DNA of 64,000 bases from Cerasicoccus sp. TK19100 (GCF_027257155.1 NZ_JAPWDU010000002.1:1-64000), one strand, 5' to 3'. Shown: positions 25,388-34,004, counted from the first letter of the stretch. Notes: generated by a model not told the origin, from the letters alone. A program made the numbers and translations.

Positions 25388-26410
25388 ATGAACGAGCAAG
25401 GCCGAAGCTTCTATGAACAAGCGCGCGATGCGCGGCGCCTGCTGGTGCTCGATTTGGGCTTTCTGGGCGACTCGGTCCACCTGATCCCGGCGCTGCATGA
25501 GATTCGCCGAGCCTGGCCGGATGCCCAGCTCGATGTGATGGCGGAGACGCGCGCAAGGCAGATTCTGCAAATTGTTCCCGGGCTCGACAATGTGCTTGGT
25601 TACCCGCGCTTTCCGAAGGGGCCGAAGTGGTATGAGAATTTTGGTTACGTGAAAGACCTGCGCGCCCGCCAATACGATGCGGTGATCAACCTGAACGGCT
25701 CGGACCGCTCCAGTATTCTGACCTGGGCCAGCGGTGCAAAGTGGCGGCTGGGCCGCGTGCCACCAAAGCAGTCGGCGTTTTGGCCGCATTGTTTCACGCA
25801 CACGGTTGATGTTCCCCACGGCGGTCGCCCGGTCTTTGTTCAGCGTTGGGAATGCCTACCCGCAGCGGGAATTCCCGTCAGTGTGGCACCGGAATTTGCG
25901 GTAACCTTGCCCGCGGAAGTCGTGGCGGCGGTGGACGAAAAACTCGACGGTGAGCACGGCTATTTGCATATCAGCCCTTGCACGACGCAGGACCAGAAAG
26001 AGCTGCCCATGGAGGAATTAGCCAAGTTGGTCGCAGCGCTTATTGCCGATAAAAGCGGCCCCAAGGTGGTCATTTCCTGCGCACCGAATGAGCGTGAAAA
26101 AGGCAAAGTCGCCGAGCTGCTTAAGCGCTTGCCGGAACCGCCCTGGCGGGTATTTGCCGGAGAGTTGTCGCTGCTGGAATTAGCGGAGACCATGGGCCGT
26201 GCGAGTCGTCATTTTGGCGGCGATTCCGGTGCTCTGCACTTGGCGCTGATGATGAACACGCCGACGGTGTCCTGGTTTCGCGATTACGAGGGCAAGGACG
26301 AGTGGCTGCCCCCGGGCGACCAGCATCGCACAGTGCTCGGACAGGAGTCACCCAATGGCCTGCAGGGGCTCTCGGCCGAGCAACTGCTTCGTGCGTATCG
26401 CGAGGTGTAG
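25388..26410 (+). CDS. Family 9 glycosyltransferase (second heptosyltransferase-like protein)
   Basis: A 340-residue GT-B protein: 'LLVLDLGFLGDSVHLIPALHEIR' at the N-terminus (after about 17 leading residues), 'INLNGSDRSSILTWASGAKWR' and the donor-site 'RHFGGDSGALHLALMMNTP' followed by TVSWF. The donor motif is less canonical than in the divergent GT9, so a different sugar is likely. Expressed in the opposite direction from the main surface-glycan run with a 42-base shared upstream region. Confidence 0.91.
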   Translation: MNEQGRSFYEQARDARRLLVLDLGFLGDSVHLIPALHEIRRAWPDAQLDVMAETRARQILQIVPGLDNVLGYPRFPKGPKWYENFGYVKDLRARQYDAVINLNGSDRSSILTWASGAKWRLGRVPPKQSAFWPHCFTHTVDVPHGGRPVFVQRWECLPAAGIPVSVAPEFAVTLPAEVVAAVDEKLDGEHGYLHISPCTTQDQKELPMEELAKLVAALIADKSGPKVVISCAPNEREKGKVAELLKRLPEPPWRVFAGELSLLELAETMGRASRHFGGDSGALHLALMMNTPTVSWFRDYEGKDEWLPPGDQHRTVLGQESPNGLQGLSAEQLLRAYREV

Positions 26411-26487
26411 ATACAAGAAGGCGTCGGCTCACTCGAACCGACGCCACTCCTGCTGCTAACTATTACTCTACTATACTGACTGAACTC

Positions 26488-27036
26488 TTACGATTTTTCC
26501 GGGCTGTTGATAACGCCCTCTAAAGTTTCTACATATTTCTCGGCTCCGCCGCGCTGATAGCCCAACTGGGAAATCATTTCTCCGTCGGAGTTTAGAACAA
26601 TGATTGTTGGAAATCCTCTGACACCGTATTTTTTGGAGAGTTCCTCATTTTGTGTGGATAGTGCTTCCGTTTGCGGCTTATTGTTAGGGAAGTCCAAGTA
26701 AAGGCGGACGAGGTTTTTCTCGGCGTAATCTTCAAAGGCAGCCTGGTCGAAAACTTCCTTATCAAGCTTCTTGCACCAGCCGCACCAGTCGGAGCCAGTA
26801 AAGTCGATCAGGACGGCCTTGCCTTCCTCTTTCGCCAAAGCGAGCGCGCCCTGATAGTCCGTCACCCAGCCTTCGGGGACGTTGGGCTGCTGCTCCATGG
26901 AAATGGTGCTAGCGCCAGATTCGGCGGGCGCAGCGGCGTTAGACGGCGTGCCGGCAAATGCGCAGGAACCGCTGGTGTTGAGGACGACCGCTGCGGCAAC
27001 AGCGATAAAGGCGAAAATGAGAAGCAGGTCTTTCAT
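26488..27036 (-). CDS. Exported thioredoxin-fold protein (DsbD-gamma/thioredoxin_7-like)
   Basis: A 182-residue protein with an N-terminal hydrophobic signal/anchor (residues 1-28, ending near SCAFA), a disordered Ala/Ser linker to about 55 and a thioredoxin domain with redox motif DWCGWCKK (C85, C88) in 'VLIDFTGSDWCGWCKKLDKE'. 'GVRGFPTIIVLNSDGEMI' contains the conserved cis-Pro. The WCGWCK form is typical of periplasmic thioredoxin_7/DsbD-gamma-like reductants. Divergent from nadB across a 143-base AT-rich gap. The partner is unknown. Confidence 0.9.
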   Translation of the reverse strand: MKDLLLIFAFIAVAAAVVLNTSGSCAFAGTPSNAAAPAESGASTISMEQQPNVPEGWVTDYQGALALAKEEGKAVLIDFTGSDWCGWCKKLDKEVFDQAAFEDYAEKNLVRLYLDFPNNKPQTEALSTQNEELSKKYGVRGFPTIIVLNSDGEMISQLGYQRGGAEKYVETLEGVINSPEKS

Positions 27037-27179
27037 AATTTAATTCTTTGGTTAATATGACATGAAGTCGGGGAAAATATTCCATCCTTTCAAAAAAAAA
27101 TCTGTAGCGTTGATTTTCTTCAGCGAATTCTACACGATTACGCGCTTTACTCGTTGAAAATTAACCATTTCTAGAATTT

Positions 27180-28814
27180 TTGAAGGCTTTTGACGTCATT
27201 GTTGTGGGCTCCGGCATAGCCGGGCTGAGTTATGCTCTGGGAATTGGCCGCACCGGTCGCCGGGTTGCGATCATTACGAAAAAGAACCGCGCCGAGTCCA
27301 ATACGAACTACGCTCAAGGTGGCATTGCCAGCGTGACTTCGCAAACCGACGACTTCGAATTGCACGTGAAGGACACGCTCACGGCGGGCGATGGACTCTG
27401 TGACGAAGGCGTCGTGCGCGAGATCATCAGCGATGGCCCGTCGCGCATTCAGGAGCTGATTGAGCTCGGGGTGGACTTTACGCATCTGGGCGACGGTCGG
27501 GTGTCCCTGCACCGCGAAGGCGGGCACAGTAAGCGCCGGATTTTGCACGTGAAGGACCTCACCGGTGCCGCGATCGAAGCCGCGCTGCTGGACGCCGTTG
27601 CCGCGTGCAAGGAGATCGAGGTGTTTGAGCACCACATGGCGATCGACCTGATCACCTACGAAAAATTGCGCCGCAAAGGCATGTCGATGGGGCCGATGGC
27701 CAATCGCGTGGTCGGCCTCTACGTGCTTGATTCGCAGCAGGGCAATGTGGAGACGTTTTCCGCGCGAGTAGTCATGTTGGCCACCGGCGGGGTGGGGCAG
27801 GTTTACCAGTACTCGACCAATCCCGATATCGCGACGGGCGACGGCATTGCCATGGCTTATCGGGCCGGTGCCGAGGTGCGCAACATGGAGTTTATCCAGT
27901 TCCACCCGACCTCGCTATTTACCTACACGCACGAGCGTTTCCTGATCTCGGAGGCTGTGCGCGGAGAGGGCGCGGTGTTGCGCAATCTACAGGGTGAGGC
28001 TTTCATGACGCGCTACGATGAGCGCAAAGACCTGGCCCCACGCGATGTGGTGGCCCGCGCGATCGACAGCGAGATGAAGAAGAGCGGTGCCCAGCACCTC
28101 TGGCTCGACATCACCGATCAATCCGAGGAAAGCCTGCGCGACCGTTTTCCCACGATTTTCGAGGCACTGCTCAAGCAGGGCGTCAATATGGCCAAAGACC
28201 CGATCCCTGTCGTGCCGGCTTGTCATTACCTTTGCGGCGGCGTGAAAACAGACCTCATGGCGCGCACGAGCATTCCCGGCCTCCTGGCCTGTGGCGAAGT
28301 GGCTTGTACCGGCCTGCATGGAGCGAACCGACTGGCCAGCAACTCACTGCTGGAAGCCTGCGTGCTCGCCCGCGACGGGGTCACGACCACGCTTAAGCTG
28401 CTGGAGGAGACCACCGCTATCCCCAGTAAATTGCCCGACTGGCTCGATGGCGACATGCGCGACCCGGACGAGCGCGTCGTTCTCTCGCACAACCTCGACG
28501 AGCTCAAGCGGACCATGTGGGACTACGTGGGCATTGTCCGCACAACCAAGCGCCTCCGCCGCGCCAAAACCCGTGTGGCCAACCTCCAGCAGGAAATCAC
28601 TGAGTATTACTGGAATTTCAAAGTCGACGCCGCACTACTGGAGCTGCGCAACCTCATTCAAGTGGCCGAGTTGATTATCGACTGCGCGCTGCAGCGCAAG
28701 GAGTCGCGCGGGCTGCACTACACGCTGGACTTCCCTGACCGCGCGCCTGACCCGTCGGATAGCGTGGTCCGGCTGCATTCTTCGATGAAAAGTGGCTCTT
28801 TGATGCAACAATAG
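27180..28814 (+). CDS. nadB: L-aspartate oxidase
   Basis: A 544-residue FAD enzyme making iminoaspartate, the first step of NAD synthesis. The start is a TTG at 27180, giving MKAFDVIVVGSGIAGLSYAL with the dinucleotide-binding GSGIAG at once; no ATG or GTG lies before it in frame. Other marks: 'NTNYAQGGIASV', 'EFIQFHPTSLF', 'GEGAVLRNLQGEAFM', 'GGVKTDLMARTSIPGLLACGEVA' in its parts HYLCGGV and LACGEVACTGLHGANRLASN, and the C-terminal helical domain. nadA/nadC are not in the window. Confidence 0.95.
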   Translation: MKAFDVIVVGSGIAGLSYALGIGRTGRRVAIITKKNRAESNTNYAQGGIASVTSQTDDFELHVKDTLTAGDGLCDEGVVREIISDGPSRIQELIELGVDFTHLGDGRVSLHREGGHSKRRILHVKDLTGAAIEAALLDAVAACKEIEVFEHHMAIDLITYEKLRRKGMSMGPMANRVVGLYVLDSQQGNVETFSARVVMLATGGVGQVYQYSTNPDIATGDGIAMAYRAGAEVRNMEFIQFHPTSLFTYTHERFLISEAVRGEGAVLRNLQGEAFMTRYDERKDLAPRDVVARAIDSEMKKSGAQHLWLDITDQSEESLRDRFPTIFEALLKQGVNMAKDPIPVVPACHYLCGGVKTDLMARTSIPGLLACGEVACTGLHGANRLASNSLLEACVLARDGVTTTLKLLEETTAIPSKLPDWLDGDMRDPDERVVLSHNLDELKRTMWDYVGIVRTTKRLRRAKTRVANLQQEITEYYWNFKVDAALLELRNLIQVAELIIDCALQRKESRGLHYTLDFPDRAPDPSDSVVRLHSSMKSGSLMQQ

Positions 28815-28841
28815 GGAGCCTGCGGGGTTGAGCAATTTAAG

Positions 28842-29702
28842 ATGAAACGCCTGACTCTCGCTACCCTGTTCATTGCCCCTTTCACGCTGTTCGCCCACGG
28901 TGACCATGATCACGATTCCGACGTGGATTTGACCGCGGTGATTGCGCAGGCACCCAGTCTCGGGGCGGTGGAGATCGAGCAAATCGGCGACTATTTGGTC
29001 ATCTCGTCGAAGGACCAGCCGGCGCATGAGACAGGGCAATTTCCCAACCGAAAGAATCCCAACGCGATTGCAGCGCAGTCGTTTACCTTTAAAGTCCCAC
29101 TGCATCCTGAGCGCGCCGAGCGCCCGATGGCTTACGACGGCTACTTGTTCGGCGTGGCGATCAATGGCGTGCCTTTCGACCCGGGCACGGGCGAGACCTG
29201 GAATGGCGACCGCCGTTGGCGTGAGGAGGCGATTGTCGCGGGCAATCCCGGCAAACTGGGGGTCGATCAAAACAACGCGCACGTCCAGCCCAGCGGCATG
29301 TATCATTACCACGGCATTCCCTGGGGGCTGATCAACGAGCTCCGCGCCAAAAATCCCAAGGCGGGCAAAAGTGAGCCCTTGCTCATCGGATGGGCGGCTG
29401 ACGGTTACCCGATTTATTACCAGGAAGGCATGCGCTCGAGTTGGCGGCTGAAAGAAGGCCAGCGCGACGGCGGACCCGGTGGTCGCCATAACGGTGCCTA
29501 CACCCGCGATTACGAATACGAGGCCGACTCGGGCGACCTTGATTGGCTCAATGGCCGCTACGGCAGCACGCCGGAGTATCCCGAAGGCATCTATCAGTAT
29601 TACGTGACGGAGGAGTTTCCCTTCGTGCCGCGCTATTTCCTCGGCTCGCCCAATGAAGGCTTCCGCAAGCATCATCGCGCTATGGCCGGCCGCCCACGTT
29701 AG
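28842..29702 (+). CDS. Secreted YHYH-domain protein
   Basis: A 286-residue exported protein with a signal peptide (MKRLTLATLFIAPFTLFA) and a His/Asp-rich mature N-terminus (HGDHDHDSD) suited to metal binding. The name-giving motif is in 'SGMYHYHGIPWG', with 'LLIGWAADGYPIYY' and 'YQYYVTEEFPFVPRY' later, as in YHYH proteins of marine bacteria. The enzymatic role is not established for the family; copper or other metal oxidase-like function has been proposed only on resemblance. It follows nadB by 27 bases. Confidence 0.88.
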   Translation: MKRLTLATLFIAPFTLFAHGDHDHDSDVDLTAVIAQAPSLGAVEIEQIGDYLVISSKDQPAHETGQFPNRKNPNAIAAQSFTFKVPLHPERAERPMAYDGYLFGVAINGVPFDPGTGETWNGDRRWREEAIVAGNPGKLGVDQNNAHVQPSGMYHYHGIPWGLINELRAKNPKAGKSEPLLIGWAADGYPIYYQEGMRSSWRLKEGQRDGGPGGRHNGAYTRDYEYEADSGDLDWLNGRYGSTPEYPEGIYQYYVTEEFPFVPRYFLGSPNEGFRKHHRAMAGRPR

Positions 29703-29705
29703 CTG

Positions 29706-29790
29706 GCGGATCGCGAATTTCCACATTCGCTTACAATCCATCTGTATGAATATGATCGATTAGATGCGAATGTGGAAATTCGCGATCCGC
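29706..29790. repeat. 25-base perfect inverted repeat (long hairpin)
   Basis: 29706-29730 is the exact reverse complement of 29766-29790, with a 35-base loop. It starts 3 bases after the YHYH stop. There is no T-run on either strand at the stem end, so it is more like a mobile palindromic element or an RNA-stability hairpin than a classical terminator. Confidence 0.85.
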
Positions 29791-29871
29791 TTGCCCCCAT
29801 CCGCGGCAAAAATCCACTCTGTGTGAAAATTGACTGGCCAGCGCGGCGGCGGTGCGCGAGCGTAAAAGGCT

Positions 29872-30327
29872 ATGGCGAAAGTCGATGTAGATTTAGTGAA
29901 GATGGTGATGACCCGCACCGGCCTGGATGTGCGCACGGTGGCCCAAGTCATCGAAGAGATTAACCTCGAACTCAAGGCGCAGGCAGACGAAGAGGAGAAG
30001 CCGCCACCCGTGAAAAAGCAGTTCGTGATGATGGTTTCCGACCCGGAAGGCAAACTGGAGGGCGTCGACCTCGTTGGCTGGGTGCTGCAAATCCCCGAAG
30101 AAGACTCTGTATACGTGACCGAAGAGCGCCTGTTCCGCTGCGCCTACGAATACAACATGAGCAAAAAGGGCCGACGCATGCCGGTGAAGACCATCGCTGA
30201 AGTTTGCGAACACGCCCCCGCCCGCATCGCCAAAGAACAGAAAGTTTGGATCAAAAACAAGGAACCCGTCCTCCTCCTGCGCACGAATAACAAAGTGCCG
30301 ATGGAAACGAAGGACGCCGGTTTCTAG
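29872..30327 (+). CDS. Conserved-looking 151-residue protein of unknown function
   Basis: No family recognised. The N-terminal 30 residues (MAKVDVDLVKMVMTRTGLDVRTVAQVIEEIN, cited by its ends MAKVDVD and VIEEIN) look helical; a Glu/Pro/Lys linker follows (about 37-48), then a beta-rich domain with 'QFVMMVSDPEGKLEGVDLVG' and 'VYVTEERLFRCAYEYN', and 'VWIKNKEPVLLLRTNNKVPM' at the end. No signal peptide or membrane helix, so it is cytoplasmic. Coding is supported by codon bias like the neighbours and by a closed frame. It sits between two palindromic repeats. Confidence 0.75.
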   Translation: MAKVDVDLVKMVMTRTGLDVRTVAQVIEEINLELKAQADEEEKPPPVKKQFVMMVSDPEGKLEGVDLVGWVLQIPEEDSVYVTEERLFRCAYEYNMSKKGRRMPVKTIAEVCEHAPARIAKEQKVWIKNKEPVLLLRTNNKVPMETKDAGF

Positions 30328-30343
30328 TGAGGAAAAAGGAAAC

Positions 30344-30452
30344 GATTAAAGGAAAAAGGTTTGCTGTTGGCTCGGTTGCTACCTGCCGCAAGCTCCCGAT
30401 AATTCCTGAGTAGTCGGCCATACTTTTTCCTTTTTCCTTTAATCTTTTTCCT
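30344..30452. repeat. Purine/pyrimidine palindrome, copy 1
   Basis: GATTAAAGGAAAAAGG (30344-30359) pairs perfectly with CCTTTTTCCTTTAATC (30429-30444). The right side belongs to a 32-base sequence (30421-30452) that recurs identically at 31458-31489. A 69-base loop separates the arms. May act as a weak bidirectional terminator between the unknown gene and phyH. Confidence 0.75.
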
Positions 30453-30532
30453 CCATTCGCCGCAGGCTAATGGTTAGCCTTTACCTGTGCGGTTGGCTTG
30501 TTAACGTGGGTAACAAATCAACCCCGTTGCCC

Positions 30533-31420
30533 ATGATCGCTGACTGTCCCCTGACCGAATCCGATATCGAACATTTTCTCGAATACGGCTTTGTTGTCGT
30601 GCCCGAGGCGATCGTGCCGGACGTCTGCGATGCCGCGGTAGAGGAGGCATTCGAGCGCTGTGGCTACGACCGTCGTGATCGGTCCACCTGGGTCGAAAAG
30701 AAGATCCACCTCGGCATCAGCCGCTCAACCGCGATCGCGGAGATAGCCCCCAAAGCCTGGGCGGCTACATGCCAGTTACTCGGTGGCGAAGAGCGGGTGA
30801 AAACGCCCGCGAACTACAACAACGCCTACATTTTAAACCTTGGCGTTGGCGCGGATGAGCCGTTCCGCGCGCCCGGTCCGACTTGTCCAGGCTGGCACAA
30901 AGACGGGGATTTCTTCCGGCACTTCCTCGATTCGCCTGAGCAGGGCTTGCTGACGATTGTCGCCTGGAGTGATGTGAAAAGCCACGGTGGTGCGACCTAC
31001 ATCGCCACGGATTCCGTGAGCGTCGTGGCACGCTATTTAGCGCAACATCCGGAGGGACTTAAGCCGGGCGATATCCCGATGCGGGATCTGATCAGCCAAT
31101 GCTCGCAGTTTGTTGAGGCAACGGCGAACGCGGGCGACGTTTACCTGCTACACCCCTACATGCTGCACTGCCATTCTCAGAATATGCTGGAGGTAGCGCG
31201 GGTCATTATCAACCCACCCGCCATGCTCAAGGAGCCAATGCAATTCAACCGTTCCGATGGCCGCTATTCACCGGTCGAGCAGGCGGTGCTGCGCGGATTG
31301 GGTGTGGACCATTACGACTTCCAGCCAACCGGCCCACGCGAGGAGATTATTCCAGACCGCCGCAAAAAGCAGATGCAAATGCTCGAAGAGGAGATGAGGA
31401 GGAAAAAGGAAAAAGATTAA
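30533..31420 (+). CDS. Phytanoyl-CoA dioxygenase (PhyH) family protein
   Basis: A 295-residue Fe(II)/2-oxoglutarate oxygenase. The facial triad is visible: H122 and D124 in 'CPGWHKDGDFFRHF' and a distal His in 'LLHPYMLHCHSQN', followed by the R of 'EVARVIINPP' for 2-oxoglutarate. Start at the ATG at 30533 (MIADCPLTESDIEHFLEYGF), which fits the family; an upstream ATG at 30470 would add 21 residues. Substrate unknown (often small molecules such as ectoine-like compounds or secondary metabolites). Its C-terminal 'RRKKEKD' is encoded by the left arm of the second palindromic repeat, so the repeat has been taken into the gene. Confidence 0.87.
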   Translation: MIADCPLTESDIEHFLEYGFVVVPEAIVPDVCDAAVEEAFERCGYDRRDRSTWVEKKIHLGISRSTAIAEIAPKAWAATCQLLGGEERVKTPANYNNAYILNLGVGADEPFRAPGPTCPGWHKDGDFFRHFLDSPEQGLLTIVAWSDVKSHGGATYIATDSVSVVARYLAQHPEGLKPGDIPMRDLISQCSQFVEATANAGDVYLLHPYMLHCHSQNMLEVARVIINPPAMLKEPMQFNRSDGRYSPVEQAVLRGLGVDHYDFQPTGPREEIIPDRRKKQMQMLEEEMRRKKEKD

Positions 31421-31489
31421 AGGAAATAGCAGGCTCGGTCTTTCGAGATAGGGACGCTACTTTTTCCTTTTTCCTTTAATCTTTTTCCT
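31407..31489. terminator. Purine/pyrimidine palindrome copy 2, probable bidirectional terminator
   Basis: A 20-base perfect stem (31407-31426 with 31470-31489), loop 43 bases, between the convergent phyH and folA genes. The T-rich right arm and A-rich left arm supply U-runs for both strands. The stem overlaps the last codons of both genes. Confidence 0.6.
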
Positions 31490-31970
31490 TAACTCGCTGC
31501 AGGCGAATGGTCTCAAACTCCGGGAAATTGAGCAGTTTGTCCACGGGTTCAAAGAGGTGTTCAAACTCCGGCATAAAGGCGTCACCCTCGGGCGATCCAT
31601 ACACGCGGGTCAACAGTAACTCGCCGCACATGGGCAGGGTCTGGCGGTAGATCTCCGCGCCGCCGGCAATGAATATTTTGCGTTCGCCGGGATCGAAGGT
31701 TTGCAGCTCTTCCAGTGAGCGCATCAGTAAGGCCCCGGGGACGTCCTCGGGGCTGGCCTGGCGGGAGATGACAATGGTCTCGCGGCCGGGCAGGGGGCGT
31801 CCGATGGAGTCCCACGTCTTGCGCCCCATCACGAGCACGTGGCCCATCGTGGTGCGTTTAAAGAATTTAAAGTCTTCGGACAAGCGCCAGGGGATGGCGT
31901 TGCCGTTGCCGATCACGCGGTTTTCGGCCATCGCGGCGATGGCAATCCAGTTGGCGTTGGGGGTGGTCAT
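31476..31970 (-). CDS. folA: Dihydrofolate reductase
   Basis: A 164-residue NADPH enzyme making tetrahydrofolate. Seen: 'IAIAAMAENRVIGNGNAIPW' at the start (substrate/M20 loop), Asp in 'LSEDFKFFKRTTMGH', 'VLVMGRKTWDSIGRPLPGR' and 'IFIAGGAEIYRQTLPMC' (GG cofactor motif). Start at the ATG at 31968-31970 (MTTPNANW), which overlaps the stop of the upstream TolQ-like gene by 4 bases; a longer upstream start is not needed. Coupled expression with that membrane protein is implied. The last residues lie in the terminator repeat. Confidence 0.94.
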   Translation of the reverse strand: MTTPNANWIAIAAMAENRVIGNGNAIPWRLSEDFKFFKRTTMGHVLVMGRKTWDSIGRPLPGRETIVISRQASPEDVPGALLMRSLEELQTFDPGERKIFIAGGAEIYRQTLPMCGELLLTRVYGSPEGDAFMPEFEHLFEPVDKLLNFPEFETIRLQRVKEKD

Positions 31971-32362
31971 AAGGTGACAGCGGGCGTTTGGAATTCGTCT
32001 TTGCGCTTGAGCACGTAAATTAAGAGCAGAACGCCAAGGATGGTGCCGATGGGAAAATTGAGCATCCAGATAATGGAATACACGATCAAGAAAGTGAAAA
32101 ACCACGGTGCTCGATATCGATGGCCAAAGAGCGCGATGCCGAGCATTACCAGGCCAATCAAACCGATTATAAAGCCGAACGCAGTCGTGACCAGGGCAAC
32201 CCCCATCCCGCTTGCCAAGGCTTCGGGCTCCGCGGTTCCGCCCTCCGACATTTCATTGAACGTGGTGAGCATACCGATAATCGTCCCTAAGAGACCGATG
32301 ACTGGTCCGAGCTGCATCCAGGCACCGTAAACGGCTAATTTTCTTCCGGGTAAATCGTTCAT
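31967..32362 (-). CDS. Short MotA/TolQ/ExbB-like membrane protein
   Basis: A 131-residue protein with the channel-type segment 'GPVIGLLGTIIGMLTTFNEMSEG', which matches the conserved TolQ/ExbB helix, then 'VALVTTAFGFIIGLIGLVML' and two further hydrophobic helices near the C-terminus (about 82-100 and 102-120). It is much shorter than ExbB/TolQ (about 220) and lacks the first periplasmic and cytoplasmic parts; no ExbD/TolR partner is adjacent. Whether it conducts protons is uncertain. Overlaps folA by 4 bases. Confidence 0.78.
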   Translation of the reverse strand: MNDLPGRKLAVYGAWMQLGPVIGLLGTIIGMLTTFNEMSEGGTAEPEALASGMGVALVTTAFGFIIGLIGLVMLGIALFGHRYRAPWFFTFLIVYSIIWMLNFPIGTILGVLLLIYVLKRKDEFQTPAVTL

Positions 32363-32533
32363 GGTATCTCTTTTGTTACATCATTTGCCATCATGTAACG
32401 CTGGCAATGGAAATTGCGTAAATCGCTCATTTCTCCGTTGCGTTGGGAAAAATTGAGATCAATAACTTGCTGATAACCAAAGAAAAAGGTTGCCAGTAGA
32501 GCCATTTTGCCACAGGTTACTTAAAACTCCTCC

Positions 32534-33892
32534 ATGCGACTAGACCGGTATATTTCCAAGTCACGAATCATCGACATCGTTAGCTCGGATTTGGAGGGCG
32601 CGCTCAAAGAATTGCTCGAAGTCTGCAAGCTGCCCGAAGAGGCGGGGATGACCAAAAAGCAACTGCTGGGCGAGCTAATCGAACGCGAGCAAACGATGAC
32701 GACTTACCTCGGTGGCGGCATAGGCTTGCCCCACGTGCGTATTCCGATGAAGCGCCCGTATCAGTTCGCCATTGGTCGGTGCCCGCAAGGTTTGGAGTTC
32801 GAGGGACACGATGAATACCGCGAAATCCGCTTGGTGTTCCTGCTGCTCGCCTCGGAAAAAGAGAAATCTTATCTGAATGTATTGGCGTCGCTGGCGCGAA
32901 CTTTTCAGGAGCCAGGCGTCGTCGAAAAGCTCACCCAGTCCAAGGATGTTGGCGAGCTTCGTGATTCGGTGGCCGCTACCTTTGGTGGCAGCAGCACGAA
33001 GCAGGGCACGAAGGATAACAAGTTTAACCGCCTCATCTTGAAGGAAGCGGTCAAGGTCGCCAAGGGCTCTCAAAGCTCGGCGATCATGGTCTTTGGCGAC
33101 ACCTTCATCGGAGGCGTGGACTTGACGGAATCCTTCGGCGATATGAAGACGATCCTCGTCACGCAGTCAGCCTCAGAGGCAACCTTTGACAGTAAGACCG
33201 TCACGGCAATCATCCCGGCGCGATCGTTCGGGCACAGCCGCTTATCACAATTGCGCAGTGCAATGTTGATCGGTTTGACGCGCGGTATCATCAAGCACAA
33301 CGAACGCTTGTGCTGCGTGGGTGGCCTGCCACACAGCAACCAATTTGACACGCTGGTTGTGGTCGACGTGGAGCGTGAATTCCAATCGGTGCTCACGCGG
33401 CAGACCGATATGCTACCCGCCGCCGTCAAGCCCGAGGTGCTAGAGCGCGTGCTTGCTATCGCCACGGAGCTTTCCATCGAAGGCCGCGAAGGCAAGCCGG
33501 TCGGCTCGCTGTTTGTGCTTGGCGATTCCCAGCAAGTGCGCCCACACACGAAGCAGCTGGTGCTCAATCCGTTCTTCGGCTACGAGGCCGAGGAGCGCAA
33601 CATTCTCAACCCGTTCATGGACGAAACGGTGAAGGAATTTTCCCTGCTCGACGGCGCGTTCATCATTCGTGGGGATGGCGTGCTCGAAGCCGCCGGCACG
33701 CTGATTCACGCCAACGAACTACCTCAGCAACTGCCCAGTGGGCTCGGCACACGGCACGCCGCCGCCGCGTCGATCTCGATGGCCACGGACTGCATTGCGC
33801 TGGTGGTCTCGGCCAGTACCGGCCAGGTGACGCTTTTCCGCCGCGGCCAAATGCTGCCGCTGATTGAGCGCAACTCCAGTCGCGAGCTCTAA
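32534..33892 (+). CDS. PTS EIIA - pyruvate-kinase-C-like - diadenylate cyclase fusion (c-di-AMP synthase)
   Basis: A 452-residue three-domain protein. Residues 1-150: EIIA of the fructose/Ntr type, with the phosphorylatable His H67 in GGGIGLPHVRIP. Residues about 160-320: alpha/beta region ('AIMVFGDTF', 'ILVTQSASEATF', 'TLVVVDVEREF') resembling the pyruvate-kinase C-terminal-like domain of some archaeal DacZ cyclases. Residues about 323-440: DisA_N cyclase domain, with DGA at 373-375, GTRHA at 405-409 and VVSASTG at 424-430. The classical RHR motif is RHA here. No membrane helix. The domain calls come from motif recognition; phosphorylation-controlled c-di-AMP synthesis is inference. No neighbouring PTS sugar gene. 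Confidence 0.85.
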   Translation: MRLDRYISKSRIIDIVSSDLEGALKELLEVCKLPEEAGMTKKQLLGELIEREQTMTTYLGGGIGLPHVRIPMKRPYQFAIGRCPQGLEFEGHDEYREIRLVFLLLASEKEKSYLNVLASLARTFQEPGVVEKLTQSKDVGELRDSVAATFGGSSTKQGTKDNKFNRLILKEAVKVAKGSQSSAIMVFGDTFIGGVDLTESFGDMKTILVTQSASEATFDSKTVTAIIPARSFGHSRLSQLRSAMLIGLTRGIIKHNERLCCVGGLPHSNQFDTLVVVDVEREFQSVLTRQTDMLPAAVKPEVLERVLAIATELSIEGREGKPVGSLFVLGDSQQVRPHTKQLVLNPFFGYEAEERNILNPFMDETVKEFSLLDGAFIIRGDGVLEAAGTLIHANELPQQLPSGLGTRHAAAASISMATDCIALVVSASTGQVTLFRRGQMLPLIERNSSREL

Positions 33893-34004
33893 ATTTCCTA
33901 CCTGCTTGTTGCCACAATGAACCCCCAGCCAAACTAACCGAAACAACGAAGGCAGTTTGCCCGGGGATTTTTGTGGTCGTCGATAACCCCAACCCCACGC
34001 GACC

